64,000 nucleotides of DNA from Planctomycetota bacterium (GTDB lineage: Bacteria > Planctomycetota > B15-G4 > SIAN01), in NCBI GenBank assembly GCA_009691715.1, contig SIAN01000005.1, positions 88,585 to 152,584 of the forward strand. Reading direction: 5' to 3'. Shown here one piece after another: positions 1-8,239 of the stretch. Positions within the stretch are counted from its first letter, which is position 1. Every line of letters begins with the position of its first letter. The position numbers were made by a program, and so were the translations under genes. The notes under the pieces are model-generated. The model did no database searches. It saw only the letters and a program-made list of their open reading frames with translations, and had not been told where the DNA came from.

Positions 1-832
1 TCACGAAGCTGATGTCCGGCGTCGCGGCGCGCAGCAAATTCAAGTAGCCGCCGCCCGTGATGTGCATCGCCGCGCGCGGCCGCAGTCCGGCCGCCGCCAG
101 CGCGCGGAACTGCGGGACGTAGATCGTGGTCGGCAGCAGCAGCTCCGCCCCCAGCGTCCGGCCGAACTCCGGCACGATCCGATCGACCTTCAGCTTGCGG
201 CGCTTGAAGCAGATCTCGCGCACCAGCGTGAAACCATTGCTGTGCACGCCATTGCTCTCGATCCCGATCAGCACGTCGCCCGGCTGGATGCCTTGGCCGT
301 TGCTCACGTGTTCCCTGGCGACGGTGCCGATCGCGGCAGCGGCGAGGTCGAAGCCTTGGCCGGCGTTGTGCCCGCGGATCATGTCGGGGAGCTGCGCCAG
401 CTCGCCGCCCGGGATCGAGATCCCAGCCTGCTTGGCGCCCTCGAACAGGCTCTTGCCGAGAGCAGCACCCACGCTCGCCGGCGGCGCCTCCATCGCGATG
501 TAGTCGACGAGCGCGGTCGGGAGCGCGCCGACGCAGAGCAGGTCATTCACGTTCATCGCGATCAGGTCGATGCCGAGCCCGGAGAAATCGCCCGCGGCTT
601 CGGCGACCAGGATCTTGCTGCCGACGCCGTCCGTCGTCAGCGCGATGCCGATCGGGAGCCCGACGTCGAGGACGCTCGCGTAGTACCCGTTCGGGATCAG
701 CGGCCGCTGTCCCGCTGCGGGGAATCGTTCCGTCCGCTTCACCCAGCTGAGGAGCGCTCCGAGGAACGTTTCCTTGCGGTCGAAGCTGACTCCCGATTGC
801 TCGTAGGTCGCGGCAGCGCTGCTCTTGGCCAT
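1..832 (-). CDS. purM: Phosphoribosylformylglycinamidine cyclo-ligase (AIR synthetase), 3' end cut by window edge
   Basis: PurM closes the imidazole ring of aminoimidazole ribotide in purine synthesis, using ATP in the cytosol. The minus-strand frame opens at ATG 832 (MAKSSAAATYEQSGVSFD) and runs without a stop past base 2, giving about 277 residues. The family hallmarks are visible: an N-terminal YEQSGVSFDR segment, the TDGVGSKI loop followed by GIDLIAMNVNDLL, then GGELAQLPDMI and SNGVHSNGFTLVR. PurM is usually 330-350 residues, so roughly the last 60-70 are outside the window. A promoter-like element lies at 865-876. The neighbour on the other side is divergent and unrelated. Identification is by clear motif resemblance. 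Confidence 0.93.
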   Translation of the reverse strand, partial: MAKSSAAATYEQSGVSFDRKETFLGALLSWVKRTERFPAAGQRPLIPNGYYASVLDVGLPIGIALTTDGVGSKILVAEAAGDFSGLGIDLIAMNVNDLLCVGALPTALVDYIAMEAPPASVGAALGKSLFEGAKQAGISIPGGELAQLPDMIRGHNAGQGFDLAAAAIGTVAREHVSNGQGIQPGDVLIGIESNGVHSNGFTLVREICFKRRKLKVDRIVPEFGRTLGAELLLPTTIYVPQFRALAAAGLRPRAAMHITGGGYLNLLRAATPDISFV

Positions 833-864
833 GGACGCGATCGATCCTCGCGGGGACGAAAGGG

Positions 865-876
865 CGCGGGATGTTA
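865..876 (-). promoter_or_regulatory. Promoter-like -10 and discriminator for purM
   Basis: Read on the minus strand this is TAACAT followed directly by CCCGCG, 33 bases before the purM start codon. The same TANNNT-NN-CGCG arrangement precedes nusA, the tRNA and the agmatinase gene in this window. No good -35 box is seen 17 bases upstream. The assignment rests on the shared pattern. Confidence 0.4.
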
Positions 877-967
877 GCCCGAAGCCGTCGCCGGCTGCGC
901 CGCCGCCGGTTTCCTGCGACCCCGGCGAGCCCCGGGCGGCCCATGGCGCCAGCCGGGGCCGCTGTGC

Positions 968-979
968 TATCACTCCGCG
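968..979 (+). promoter_or_regulatory. Promoter-like element for the lipoprotein gene
   Basis: TATCAC is followed by TCCGCG, a one-base variant of the TANNNT-CCCGCG element seen before purM, nusA and the tRNA. It would give a leader of about 225 nucleotides before the ATG at 1205. No matching -35 box was found. Confidence 0.3.
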
Positions 980-1204
980 TTCACTGTTCGGTGTCGCACC
1001 GCGCAGCTGGCCGCGCCGACTTCTCCCCGGGGGACGTACGGAAACTTGTTTCGGCACGGCTCGCGCGTAGCGACGCCCGCAGCGCTCGGTGAAGTGTCCG
1101 GTGAAAGCCGTGTCCGGTTCAGTCCGGGTGAGACCGTGTCGGCACTCCGTCGGCCAACGCCGCGGCGTCCGCTCGCGGCTCGTCTAAGTAGGGGTCCAAA
1201 TCCG

Positions 1205-4200
1205 ATGGCGATCCAGATTCCGGTTCGTGCCCTCGCCCTGTTCGGCGCGGCGACGTTGGCAGCGGCCGCGTGCTCGGGCGGTGGCAGCGCTGGCCTGCCA
1301 GGCTCCACCAGCAAGAGCTTCAAGCTGAGCGACGCCTTCTACGGCCGCTTCATCGATGACGGCAGCGAACAGTCAGTCGTGAGCCCGCTGACGACGGCCC
1401 AGATCGATCCATTCACCGGATTCTTGGTGCCTGGCACGCTCCAGCCCATCGCCACCGGTGTCGACGTCGATTCGCCGCAGTCGCTGGGGCTCGGCACCGA
1501 CTTCCTGCCGCGGGTGATTCCGCGGAACTGCGTCATCAAGCTCAAGTTCACCGCTCCGATCGACGCGGCGTCGGTTCTCGCTGACGTCATCGACAATACG
1601 GGCGCGCTCGTCACCGACGGCTCGATCCAGGTCCGCTATGCCGACGGCACCCCGGTTCCGGTCGAGTTGATCCTCGCCGACAGCAAGACGATCTGGATCA
1701 ACCCGGTCGTCGCCGGCAACCCCGGTTTCCCGGCGAGCCCGGTCAACTTCGGTCCGACCGGTGAGCCGCGGGCCGACGCGACCGGCTTCCTGAAGCTGCT
1801 GCTGCCACGCACCGGCCTGAGCATCCTCCGCTCGGTGAATGGCGCAGACGTCGGCGCCCGTGCCGATGGACTCGGCGAGCCGAACCTGCCAATCGGGCTC
1901 AATCCCGGCAACCGCGTCCTCGACTTCATCCAGCAGAATCAGCTGATCCCGACCAACGAGACCTACAACGGCTTCCTGCCCGACGACTCGACGTCACGCA
2001 TCGTGCGTGAGCACACGTTCGACCACGCCTTCGACAGCGGCGCGGGCGATACGGCCGGTGTCGCCGACGTCGCCTTCGCGGGCGCTTCGTTTTCGACGGC
2101 GGCGAACGCCGGCGCTGGCGAATGGGCCGGCGGGACGTTGCTGCTCCGCGCCGGACTCGTCGGCGAGGAGACGCAGGTGATCGTGTCGAACTCCTCGAAC
2201 GGAGTGACGATCACAGGGACGTTCGCGGCGGGGCCGGTGGACGGCGACAGCGTCACGCTGCTGCGCACCGAGTACTTCGAGCCCGACCTGACCAACCCGA
2301 TCGACCCGTCGAGCTACGACCCGAACAACCCGGAGAACGCCACCAACGCGTCCTTCTCGAATTTCGTCCAGGCGTTCGAGATCGACACCGCCGGCAACGT
2401 CGTCGCCGGACCGTTCTCCATGCGCGAAGCGGTCCCGACCTTCAGCGAACTGCGCGTCCGCTTCAGCGAGGTCATGTCGGACGATTCGTTCCTCCAGTGG
2501 GAGACGTTCCGGGTCGCCGCCGTGCCCGACGGCGGGGAGTTGCAGGAACTCGTCACCGATGTTGAGCTCGACTCCACGGGGCAGGTGGCGATCATCCGCC
2601 CGGTTCGTGTCGACCAAGGCGCGGGCAGCTCCGAGTTGATCGGCTGGGGGATCGGCACGAAGAACCTGCAGCTGATCTTGACGACGATCCCACGCGCCAG
2701 TTTCCTGCGCCAAGAGCTCGGATCCGCGGCCTACGAGGTTTTCCTGGATGAGGGCGTCCGCGGCATCAACGACCTCGGTGGACAGCCGATCGCGTTTCCG
2801 CAGTCGATGTTCGATCCGGCGAATCCGGCGATCCGGTTCAGATCGCAGTTCACGTCGACCGAATTGGCGGTGACGCAGCCCAATCCGCCGATCGCGCGGA
2901 GCTGGGGAATCATCGTCCATCGGATGCGCGGGCGACCGGTCACCGGGATCGACCCTGCGACCGGGCTTCCCGGCATCGGCTTCAAGGATCAGGTGAACTA
3001 CTACCGTCCGATCCCCGACGTGAATCTGCAGACGTACGGCCTGCTCGCTGGCTCTCCGGTCGTCGAAGTCACCAAGATCCATGACCAATACTTCCCGCCT
3101 GAGGGACAGTTCTCGGTCCTGTTCAACGGCTTGCCGGCGCCGCTCACCTCCAACACGCTCTTTCAGAACTCGGCGCATGACGGTGCACGGTTCCAGACGG
3201 TGTGGCGCGACTTCGACTGCTCGCCGAACAGCTTGGCGTTGGCGGGGACGTTGCTCGACCTCTACCGCGTCAGCTGGTGTCCGATCGGCGGCAACGTGAC
3301 GACCGATGTCTACGACGACATCTCGCTGCATTGCGCCCATTCGTCGATGCGGCCGATCTCGCAGAACAACACCGGTAGCTCGTCGTATCCCGGGAGCGGC
3401 CTCACCAAGCCGTTCGACTATGCGACGTTCATCGACCTGGTCGATGGCGGCTCGGGTCCCTGCCCGGGTGTGACTTGCAGCACGGAAGATGGGCCGAACT
3501 ACTGGGACACGCTGGTCACGGTCGTGCAGGCAGGCACGACGTACAACGTCACCCAGTCGCGACTCTTCACGCCGCCCGGTGACCTGAACGCGTGGCACCC
3601 GTGGCCGTCGTTCACGGTCCCGTTCCAGTACAACAACGGCGCAACGCCGCAGGAGGAGACCGATCTTCGCACCTTCGTCAACAGCACCTACAACTGCGGC
3701 GGGCAGGAGTGGGACGACTACAGCACCACGGGCTTCCAGAACGCCGGCGGAGACAGCCTCCTGTTCGAGGTGCGCGTCCGACCGCAGCTGACCCCGGTTT
3801 CTGGAGCGAACGGCTTCTCCTACGTCATCGGCTGCTTGATCGCGATCGATGGGTCGCCGTTCTGGCGCAATTACTCGTGCGGCGTCAGCGGCACGAGCAT
3901 CAATCCCGACGACATCGTGAATGACGCCAACGCGCGTTGCGCGGTGGGCCACCTCTCCTCGACTTTGCCCAGGGCCGGCGACAACTCGCGGTACCTCGGG
4001 GTGTTCGACTACCAGAAGTCGACCTCGCGAATCAGCTCGCCCTGGGTCCGCGTCTTCCCGACCAACACGATCAACCCCGACTACTACCCGGTGATCTTGT
4101 TCCCGCCGATCTCCGAGCAGCCGATCGGGACTTTGGTCACCATGGAGTTCGAGGGCGCGACCAGCGCCAAGGGCGCGACTCCGACCGGCTTTTCGACTTT

Positions 4201-4327
4201 GGTGGACATCGCCGACACGAAGCAGTTCCTGGCGTTCCGGGCGACGCTCGTCGGCAACACGTCGACGCTGTTGCTGCCGACTTTCGACACCGTCGCGATC
4301 CCGTTCCTGCGACCTTCGGGGAGCTGA
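1205..4327 (+). CDS. Large secreted lipoprotein with bacterial Ig-like segments, function unknown
   Basis: The predicted product has 1040 residues. It starts with a lipoprotein signal: basic start, hydrophobic run VRALALFGAATLAA and lipobox LAAAAC with Cys at about residue 24, followed by a Gly/Ser-rich linker. I chose ATG 1205 because it places this signal at the N terminus; the frame is open upstream to 1046. Segments such as NCVIKLKFTAPIDAASV and PTFSELRVRFSEVMSDDSF look like the start of SbsA/Big_5-type Ig-like domains. The C-terminal half carries several Cys residues (for example GPCPGVTC) that could form disulfides outside the cytoplasm. No enzyme motif was recognised. It stands alone, converging on the LarE-type gene. 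Confidence 0.75.
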   Translation: MAIQIPVRALALFGAATLAAAACSGGGSAGLPGSTSKSFKLSDAFYGRFIDDGSEQSVVSPLTTAQIDPFTGFLVPGTLQPIATGVDVDSPQSLGLGTDFLPRVIPRNCVIKLKFTAPIDAASVLADVIDNTGALVTDGSIQVRYADGTPVPVELILADSKTIWINPVVAGNPGFPASPVNFGPTGEPRADATGFLKLLLPRTGLSILRSVNGADVGARADGLGEPNLPIGLNPGNRVLDFIQQNQLIPTNETYNGFLPDDSTSRIVREHTFDHAFDSGAGDTAGVADVAFAGASFSTAANAGAGEWAGGTLLLRAGLVGEETQVIVSNSSNGVTITGTFAAGPVDGDSVTLLRTEYFEPDLTNPIDPSSYDPNNPENATNASFSNFVQAFEIDTAGNVVAGPFSMREAVPTFSELRVRFSEVMSDDSFLQWETFRVAAVPDGGELQELVTDVELDSTGQVAIIRPVRVDQGAGSSELIGWGIGTKNLQLILTTIPRASFLRQELGSAAYEVFLDEGVRGINDLGGQPIAFPQSMFDPANPAIRFRSQFTSTELAVTQPNPPIARSWGIIVHRMRGRPVTGIDPATGLPGIGFKDQVNYYRPIPDVNLQTYGLLAGSPVVEVTKIHDQYFPPEGQFSVLFNGLPAPLTSNTLFQNSAHDGARFQTVWRDFDCSPNSLALAGTLLDLYRVSWCPIGGNVTTDVYDDISLHCAHSSMRPISQNNTGSSSYPGSGLTKPFDYATFIDLVDGGSGPCPGVTCSTEDGPNYWDTLVTVVQAGTTYNVTQSRLFTPPGDLNAWHPWPSFTVPFQYNNGATPQEETDLRTFVNSTYNCGGQEWDDYSTTGFQNAGGDSLLFEVRVRPQLTPVSGANGFSYVIGCLIAIDGSPFWRNYSCGVSGTSINPDDIVNDANARCAVGHLSSTLPRAGDNSRYLGVFDYQKSTSRISSPWVRVFPTNTINPDYYPVILFPPISEQPIGTLVTMEFEGATSAKGATPTGFSTLVDIADTKQFLAFRATLVGNTSTLLLPTFDTVAIPFLRPSGS

Positions 4328-4382
4328 CCGCGCGCCGTTCGGCAGAGCGTCTCGCGAGACTCGCTCACGATCATTCGATCCA

Positions 4383-4413
4383 CCGGCCGTCGGGCTCGCT
4401 GCCCGGCGGCCGG
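4383..4413. terminator. Strong hairpin between convergent genes
   Basis: CCGGCCGTCGGGC and GCCCGGCGGCCGG form a 13-base-pair stem with one G-T pair around the loop TCGCT. It lies between the stops of the lipoprotein gene and the LarE-type gene and could end transcription from both sides. There is no clear U tract. Confidence 0.55.
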
Positions 4414-4432
4414 CGGCGTTACCGGCCTTCGC

Positions 4433-5290
4433 TCATTCGCGGCCGGGTGGTTCGGGCAAGGCGGCGTTGAGCGAGCCCTGGCGATAGCCGTCGAGGTCGA
4501 GCGCGACGAACTTGAAGCCAGTCGAGCGGACTTCCTCAGCCACTCGCCCGCGCAGCGCGAACAGCCGACCGAGATCGGCTGGCGGCACCTCGATGCGCGC
4601 GACATCGCCGTGCCAGCGGACGCGGACCGCGGCGAATCCGAGGCGCCGCACCAACAGCTCGGCCCAACCGATCTGGTCGAGCATCGCCGGCCGGATCGTC
4701 GTCCCGTAGGGCACGCGCGAGGAGAGGCAGGCCAGTGCCGGCTTGTCCCAGTTGGCGAGCCCGAGTTCGCGCGCCAGCTCGCGGATCGAGGCCTTGCCCA
4801 TCCGGGCTTCGAGCAGCGGATGGCGGACGCTCGCCTCGTCGGCCGCCTTGCCGCCGGGACGCCAGTCGCCCACGTCGTCGGCGTTCGTCCCGTCGGCGAC
4901 GGCCGCGAAGCCATGCTCGCGCGCCCACGGCAGAAGCTTCGCGTAGAGCTCGCTCTTGCAGAAGTAGCAGCGGTTGGCGGGATTGGCGGCGTAGCGAGGG
5001 TCGGCGACCTCGTCGGTGGCGAGTTCGACCAGTTGCACGTCGATCGCCTTGGCGAGGTTGCGTGCGTCGTCGAGCTCCCCGGGCGGCAGCGAGGCGGAGA
5101 CGCCGATGACGCCGACGGCGCGTGCGCCGAGACGATCGCGCGCGACCTTCAGCACCAGTGTCGAGTCGATGCCGCCGGAGAAGGCGACGGCGACGCTGCC
5201 GAGTGCGTCGATCGCGGCGTGGAGCGACGCGACTCGATCCGCAGGCGTTGCGTCGTGAGGCGTCGGCGCGGAGGGGGCGGCGTCCATCAT
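4433..5290 (-). CDS. larE: LarE-type ATP-dependent sacrificial sulfur transferase
   Basis: Members of this family adenylate a pyridinium dinucleotide and transfer sulfur to it while building the nickel-pincer cofactor of lactate racemase. The 285-residue product has the PP-loop SGGIDS at residues 38-43, then NRCYFCKSELY (Cys108, Cys111), GTNADD at about 134 and PALACLSSR with Cys188, which by position resembles the sulfur-donating Cys of Lactobacillus LarE. Two ATGs lie in tandem (5290 and 5287); the AGGA just upstream is better spaced for the second. No larA, larB or larC is nearby, so the acceptor could be another dinucleotide or cofactor. It follows an unknown exported gene by 25 bases. 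Confidence 0.8.
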   Translation of the reverse strand: MMDAAPSAPTPHDATPADRVASLHAAIDALGSVAVAFSGGIDSTLVLKVARDRLGARAVGVIGVSASLPPGELDDARNLAKAIDVQLVELATDEVADPRYAANPANRCYFCKSELYAKLLPWAREHGFAAVADGTNADDVGDWRPGGKAADEASVRHPLLEARMGKASIRELARELGLANWDKPALACLSSRVPYGTTIRPAMLDQIGWAELLVRRLGFAAVRVRWHGDVARIEVPPADLGRLFALRGRVAEEVRSTGFKFVALDLDGYRQGSLNAALPEPPGRE

Positions 5291-5315
5291 CGTTCCTGCC
5301 TCGGTCCTGCGTCGT

Positions 5316-6434
5316 TCAGTCGGTGAGGAGTTGGCGTGCGCGCAAGGCGGTGTGTGCCGCGCGCGCGACGGCCCATCGCTCTTCGGCGCGCTCTTTGGTG
5401 AAGCGACCGATCGTCTTGTCGGTCGAGTCGTCCGTTTGGATCGCGGCATCGATCTCCTCGATGAAGCGGTCGCGCGTGCCCATCTTCTTCAGGCGCTCGC
5501 CGATGCGGTCGACGTCGCCATCTTCCTGTCCGAAGAGATAGAGCAGTCGGCGGCGCATCGGCTCGTGCGCTTCGCGCAGCACGTCAGCCTCGGGATTGAC
5601 GAAGATCCACGCCGCCGATTCGATCCAGATCCGGTACTTGAAGTAGTCGAGGAAGCTCGCGCTGATCGCGTCGTAGAGCTTCTGGCGGTGCGCGTCGGCC
5701 GGCAACGGCGCGACGTAGGAAGTGTCGCGCAGAAGCTTGCGGGCGAAGGCGATCGTGTCGACGTCGGGCATATCCATCCCGGCGCCCGACGACCAAGCGT
5801 CGTAGAGCGTGATGTCGAGATACGCCCTGCCCGAGAGGTCGCAGTAGGCGTGGCCGAAGTAGGCCGCCGGCGCGTCCTGCGTCTTCTCGAAGTCCCACTC
5901 CGAGAGCAGCCACGCGACCATCGTGTCGCTGTCAGGCGCATAGCCGTTCAGCACGTTCCAGAGCCGGCTCGGCGGGCTCTGCGGCTCGGCGTTCGACTCC
6001 GCGCGATTGGTGCCGAAATTCCAGCGGACGGCGCAGCCGAGCGGCGGCTGGTTCAGCCACGGCATGAAGCGGCCGCGCTTGTCGGCGTAGTCGGCGCCTT
6101 CGGGGTCGGCGGGCGTACGCACCAGACGATTGCGTGTCGCCTCCTGGGCGGTGAACTCACTCGGCGCGTGGAACGGCGTCGGCGGGCGAGGCGTGAGTTT
6201 GAGCTCTTTCTGCGCGCGCTTTCGCAGCCGGAGCAGCGGCGAGTCGGGAACCGCGGAGGCTCGGGCTTCGACGTCGGCGAGTGCCTCGGCCTGCACGTCG
6301 TTGAGCGCGTTCGAGAACGCGGCGATCGCCTCGTTCAGCGCCTGCGCCGAGGGGTCGGATGGCAGCTCACCTTCGCCGGGCACGGTCTGGAGGGCGAGGT
6401 AGGCGGCGGCGAGTAGCAGCTTCGACGCGGGCAG
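5316..6434 (-). CDS. Exported protein of unknown function, probable CTG or ATC start
   Basis: The product is about 372 residues from CTG 6434 and has no family I recognise. I reject the long reading from ATG 6569, because that ATG lies inside the divergent hydrolase gene and upstream of the likely transcription start. GGAGG at 6442-6446 sits 7 bases before CTG 6434 and 4 bases before ATC 6437. Starting there gives PASKLLLAAAYLALQ, a plausible export signal. The mature part is rich in Trp, Tyr and Asp (WLLSEWDFEK, AYFGHAYCDLSGRAYLDITLYD) and ends in a charged helix. It is co-directional with the larE-like gene, 25 bases apart, so probably one transcript. Confidence 0.65.
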   Translation of the reverse strand: MPASKLLLAAAYLALQTVPGEGELPSDPSAQALNEAIAAFSNALNDVQAEALADVEARASAVPDSPLLRLRKRAQKELKLTPRPPTPFHAPSEFTAQEATRNRLVRTPADPEGADYADKRGRFMPWLNQPPLGCAVRWNFGTNRAESNAEPQSPPSRLWNVLNGYAPDSDTMVAWLLSEWDFEKTQDAPAAYFGHAYCDLSGRAYLDITLYDAWSSGAGMDMPDVDTIAFARKLLRDTSYVAPLPADAHRQKLYDAISASFLDYFKYRIWIESAAWIFVNPEADVLREAHEPMRRRLLYLFGQEDGDVDRIGERLKKMGTRDRFIEEIDAAIQTDDSTDKTIGRFTKERAEERWAVARAAHTALRARQLLTD

Positions 6435-6469
6435 GATGCGGCCTCCGTAGAAATGAGCCGCGGAGATTA
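6434..6469 (-). promoter_or_regulatory. Probable -10 element and Shine-Dalgarno deciding a non-AUG start
   Basis: On the minus strand TAATCT (6469-6464) is followed by CCGCGG, close to the promoter element of other genes here. GGAGG (6446-6442) follows about 20 bases later, then CCGC, ATC and CTG. A short leader with a perfect Shine-Dalgarno in front of ATC/CTG argues that translation begins without AUG. Confidence 0.45.
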
Positions 6470-6514
6470 GTGTTTCAGCGGCACTCCACCACGGCTGCGG
6501 GACGATCTCAACCG

Positions 6515-7126
6515 ATGGATGACGGCGGCGTGACGGTCGTGCTGGTGCATGGGCTGCTGCGAACGCCACGCTCGCTCGGGCTGCTCGCGCGGGCGCTCGA
6601 TCGCGACGGCTTCACGACCCGCCGATTCGGGTACTCGAGCGCTCGCGGGAGCATCGCCGAACACGCCCGCCGACTCGCTGCCGAGCTCGCCGAAATCGCG
6701 GCCACACCCGGCTGCCGCGAGTTGCACCTAGTTGGCCACAGCCTCGGCAACCTGATCGCGAGAGCCGCGCTGGCAGCGGGAGCGCCCGCGCAATTGCGGC
6801 GGATCGTGATGTTGGTGCCGCCCAATCGCGGCTCGCCGGTGGCGCGCTGGCTCGCGCCGTGGCTCGGCGGACTGGTGCCGGTGCTGCGCGAACTCTCCGA
6901 CGCGAAAGCCAGCGCGGTCCATCGGTTGCCAGAGCTTCCCGACGTCCGGATCGGAGTCATCGCGGCGCGCTTCGACCATTTGGTACCCGAAGGCAGCACC
7001 CATCTGCGGGGAGAGAGCGATCATGTGCGCGTGGCGGCGACCCACAGCTCGGTGCTGTGGAGTCCGCGGGTGCAGAAGCTGGTCGTGGCGTTCCTGCGCA
7101 ACGGTCGCTTCCCGAAGTCGAGTTGA
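6515..7126 (+). CDS. Small alpha/beta hydrolase, lipase/esterase-like
   Basis: This is a compact 203-residue serine hydrolase of the triacylglycerol lipase/PGAP1-like type. VVLVHGLLRTP gives the oxyanion-hole HG at residues 12-13. The nucleophile elbow GHSLG has Ser76, and likely acid and base are Asp154 (ARFDHLVP) and His177 (ATHSSV). No export signal is seen, so it is probably cytosolic. The ATG at 6515 is preferred because the frame upstream is antisense to the divergent gene and has implausible Arg-rich content. The next gene begins 8 bases after the stop, suggesting co-transcription. The substrate is unknown. Confidence 0.8.
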   Translation: MDDGGVTVVLVHGLLRTPRSLGLLARALDRDGFTTRRFGYSSARGSIAEHARRLAAELAEIAATPGCRELHLVGHSLGNLIARAALAAGAPAQLRRIVMLVPPNRGSPVARWLAPWLGGLVPVLRELSDAKASAVHRLPELPDVRIGVIAARFDHLVPEGSTHLRGESDHVRVAATHSSVLWSPRVQKLVVAFLRNGRFPKSS

Positions 7127-7134
7127 GGATCGTC

Positions 7135-8184
7135 ATGGCGCGGCGACAAACGGCGTTTCAGGTGGTGCTGGCGATCGGGTTGGCGGCGGCGTTTGCGCTC
7201 GGCGCCGTGCGCGCGCGGGACGAACACGATCGCGTCGTGCTGAAGAGCGGTCGAGAGCTTCGCGGCCTGCTCGTGGGCGAGTCCGATCATCGCATCGAGT
7301 TCGTCGATGACGTACGCGGCAAGCTGACGCTTCCGCGCCACCTGGTGCGAACGGTGGTCCATGGCGCCCTGCCGCCGGACACGTTCGCACCGCTCTGGCT
7401 CGACGAACCACAAGGCGCTGCACCGACGAGCTACGTCCGGTTCGAGCCACCGCGTGAGGGCCAGGCCGGTGCCTTGTCGACTGGCATCGCCCGCTTCTTC
7501 CACGAACCGACGCGGACGACGCTGTTCCTGGTCGGCGCCGTCCACGTCGGAGATCCCGACTACTACGCACGCCTGCAGGACGTGCTCGATTCAAGCGATG
7601 TCGTGCTGTTCGAGGGCGTCGGCCCGAGCGCGGGCGAGGCTCCCCCTGCCGCCGAGGAGATCGCACGATTCGACGCGCTGTTCCAGTTGCAGCTCAAGCT
7701 GAAGGATCTGCTTGGGCTTCAATTCCAGAAGGACGGCCTCGACTACCGGCGGCCGAATTGGACGAACGCCGATGTCGACCTCGGCGCGCTCCACGCGCAG
7801 CTCGAGGCGCGCGGTGCTGCGCTGCCGACCGACCATCCGCTGGTGCGCGCGCTGCTGCACATGGTGCTCGGCGGCATCGATGCGGCGCAGCTCGACCGAG
7901 AACCGCGGCTGCGGGCGATGGTGAAGCGGCAGGCGGCGGCGGCGCTTGCGACTGCGGATCAATTGCTCGGAGGCTCGATGCCGGCACTGAATGAAGTGCT
8001 GGTCGACTGGCGCAACGACGCGGCCCTCGCGGTGCTCGACAGCGAAGTCGCGGCGGGTGAGCGCGGTCGTTGGATTGCGCTGTTCTATGGCGCAGCGCAC
8101 CTGCCCGACTTCGCGACGAAGCTGGCGGCGCGCGGCTACGAATTCCAGTCGGCGACATGGCTTCGCGCCTGGCGGGTCGAGTGA
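7135..8184 (+). CDS. Exported TraB/GumN-type protein with N-terminal SH3-like segment
   Basis: The 349-residue product starts with a hydrophobic signal (TAFQVVLAIGLAAAFALGA). Residues about 33-75 (VVLKSGRELRGLLVGE, then IEFVDD) resemble the small SH3-like segments found before domains in exported planctomycete proteins. From about 125 it has TraB/GumN features: LFLVGAVHVGDPDYY (GxxH at 134-137), VVLFEG with Glu160, and ALFYGAAHLPDF near residue 320, a second GxxH. Some eukaryotic relatives (TIKI) are metalloproteases; bacterial roles are not settled. ATG 7135 has AGGA at suitable spacing just after the upstream stop. Confidence 0.72.
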   Translation: MARRQTAFQVVLAIGLAAAFALGAVRARDEHDRVVLKSGRELRGLLVGESDHRIEFVDDVRGKLTLPRHLVRTVVHGALPPDTFAPLWLDEPQGAAPTSYVRFEPPREGQAGALSTGIARFFHEPTRTTLFLVGAVHVGDPDYYARLQDVLDSSDVVLFEGVGPSAGEAPPAAEEIARFDALFQLQLKLKDLLGLQFQKDGLDYRRPNWTNADVDLGALHAQLEARGAALPTDHPLVRALLHMVLGGIDAAQLDREPRLRAMVKRQAAAALATADQLLGGSMPALNEVLVDWRNDAALAVLDSEVAAGERGRWIALFYGAAHLPDFATKLAARGYEFQSATWLRAWRVE

Positions 8185-8239
8185 TCGATCGCGGCCGGCG
8201 CGCGTCGCTCGTGCTCTTGCTCGACCCCAGCGACTCCAC

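Larger units (their letters stand above)
833..1204. other. Divergent intergenic region between purM and a lipoprotein gene
   Basis: This 372-base gap separates two outward-reading genes. I see promoter-like elements for both directions (865-876 minus; 968-979 plus). From about 1090 to 1140 there is a stretch with repeated GTGTCCGGT-like words in what would be the lipoprotein leader. It does not match a riboswitch I recognise. No convincing small gene is present. Confidence 0.4.

Noticed and set aside
1994..3952. Long minus-strand open frame of about 650 codons inside the lipoprotein gene
   Set aside because: Arg/Val/Asp-rich translation with no motif or signal; the plus frame has a lipobox and Ig-like segments. 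It is a high-GC antisense shadow.
5285..6569. AUG start at 6569 for the exported partner of larE
   Set aside because: It lies inside the divergent hydrolase gene, has no Shine-Dalgarno, and yields an Arg/Pro-rich extension before the signal peptide.
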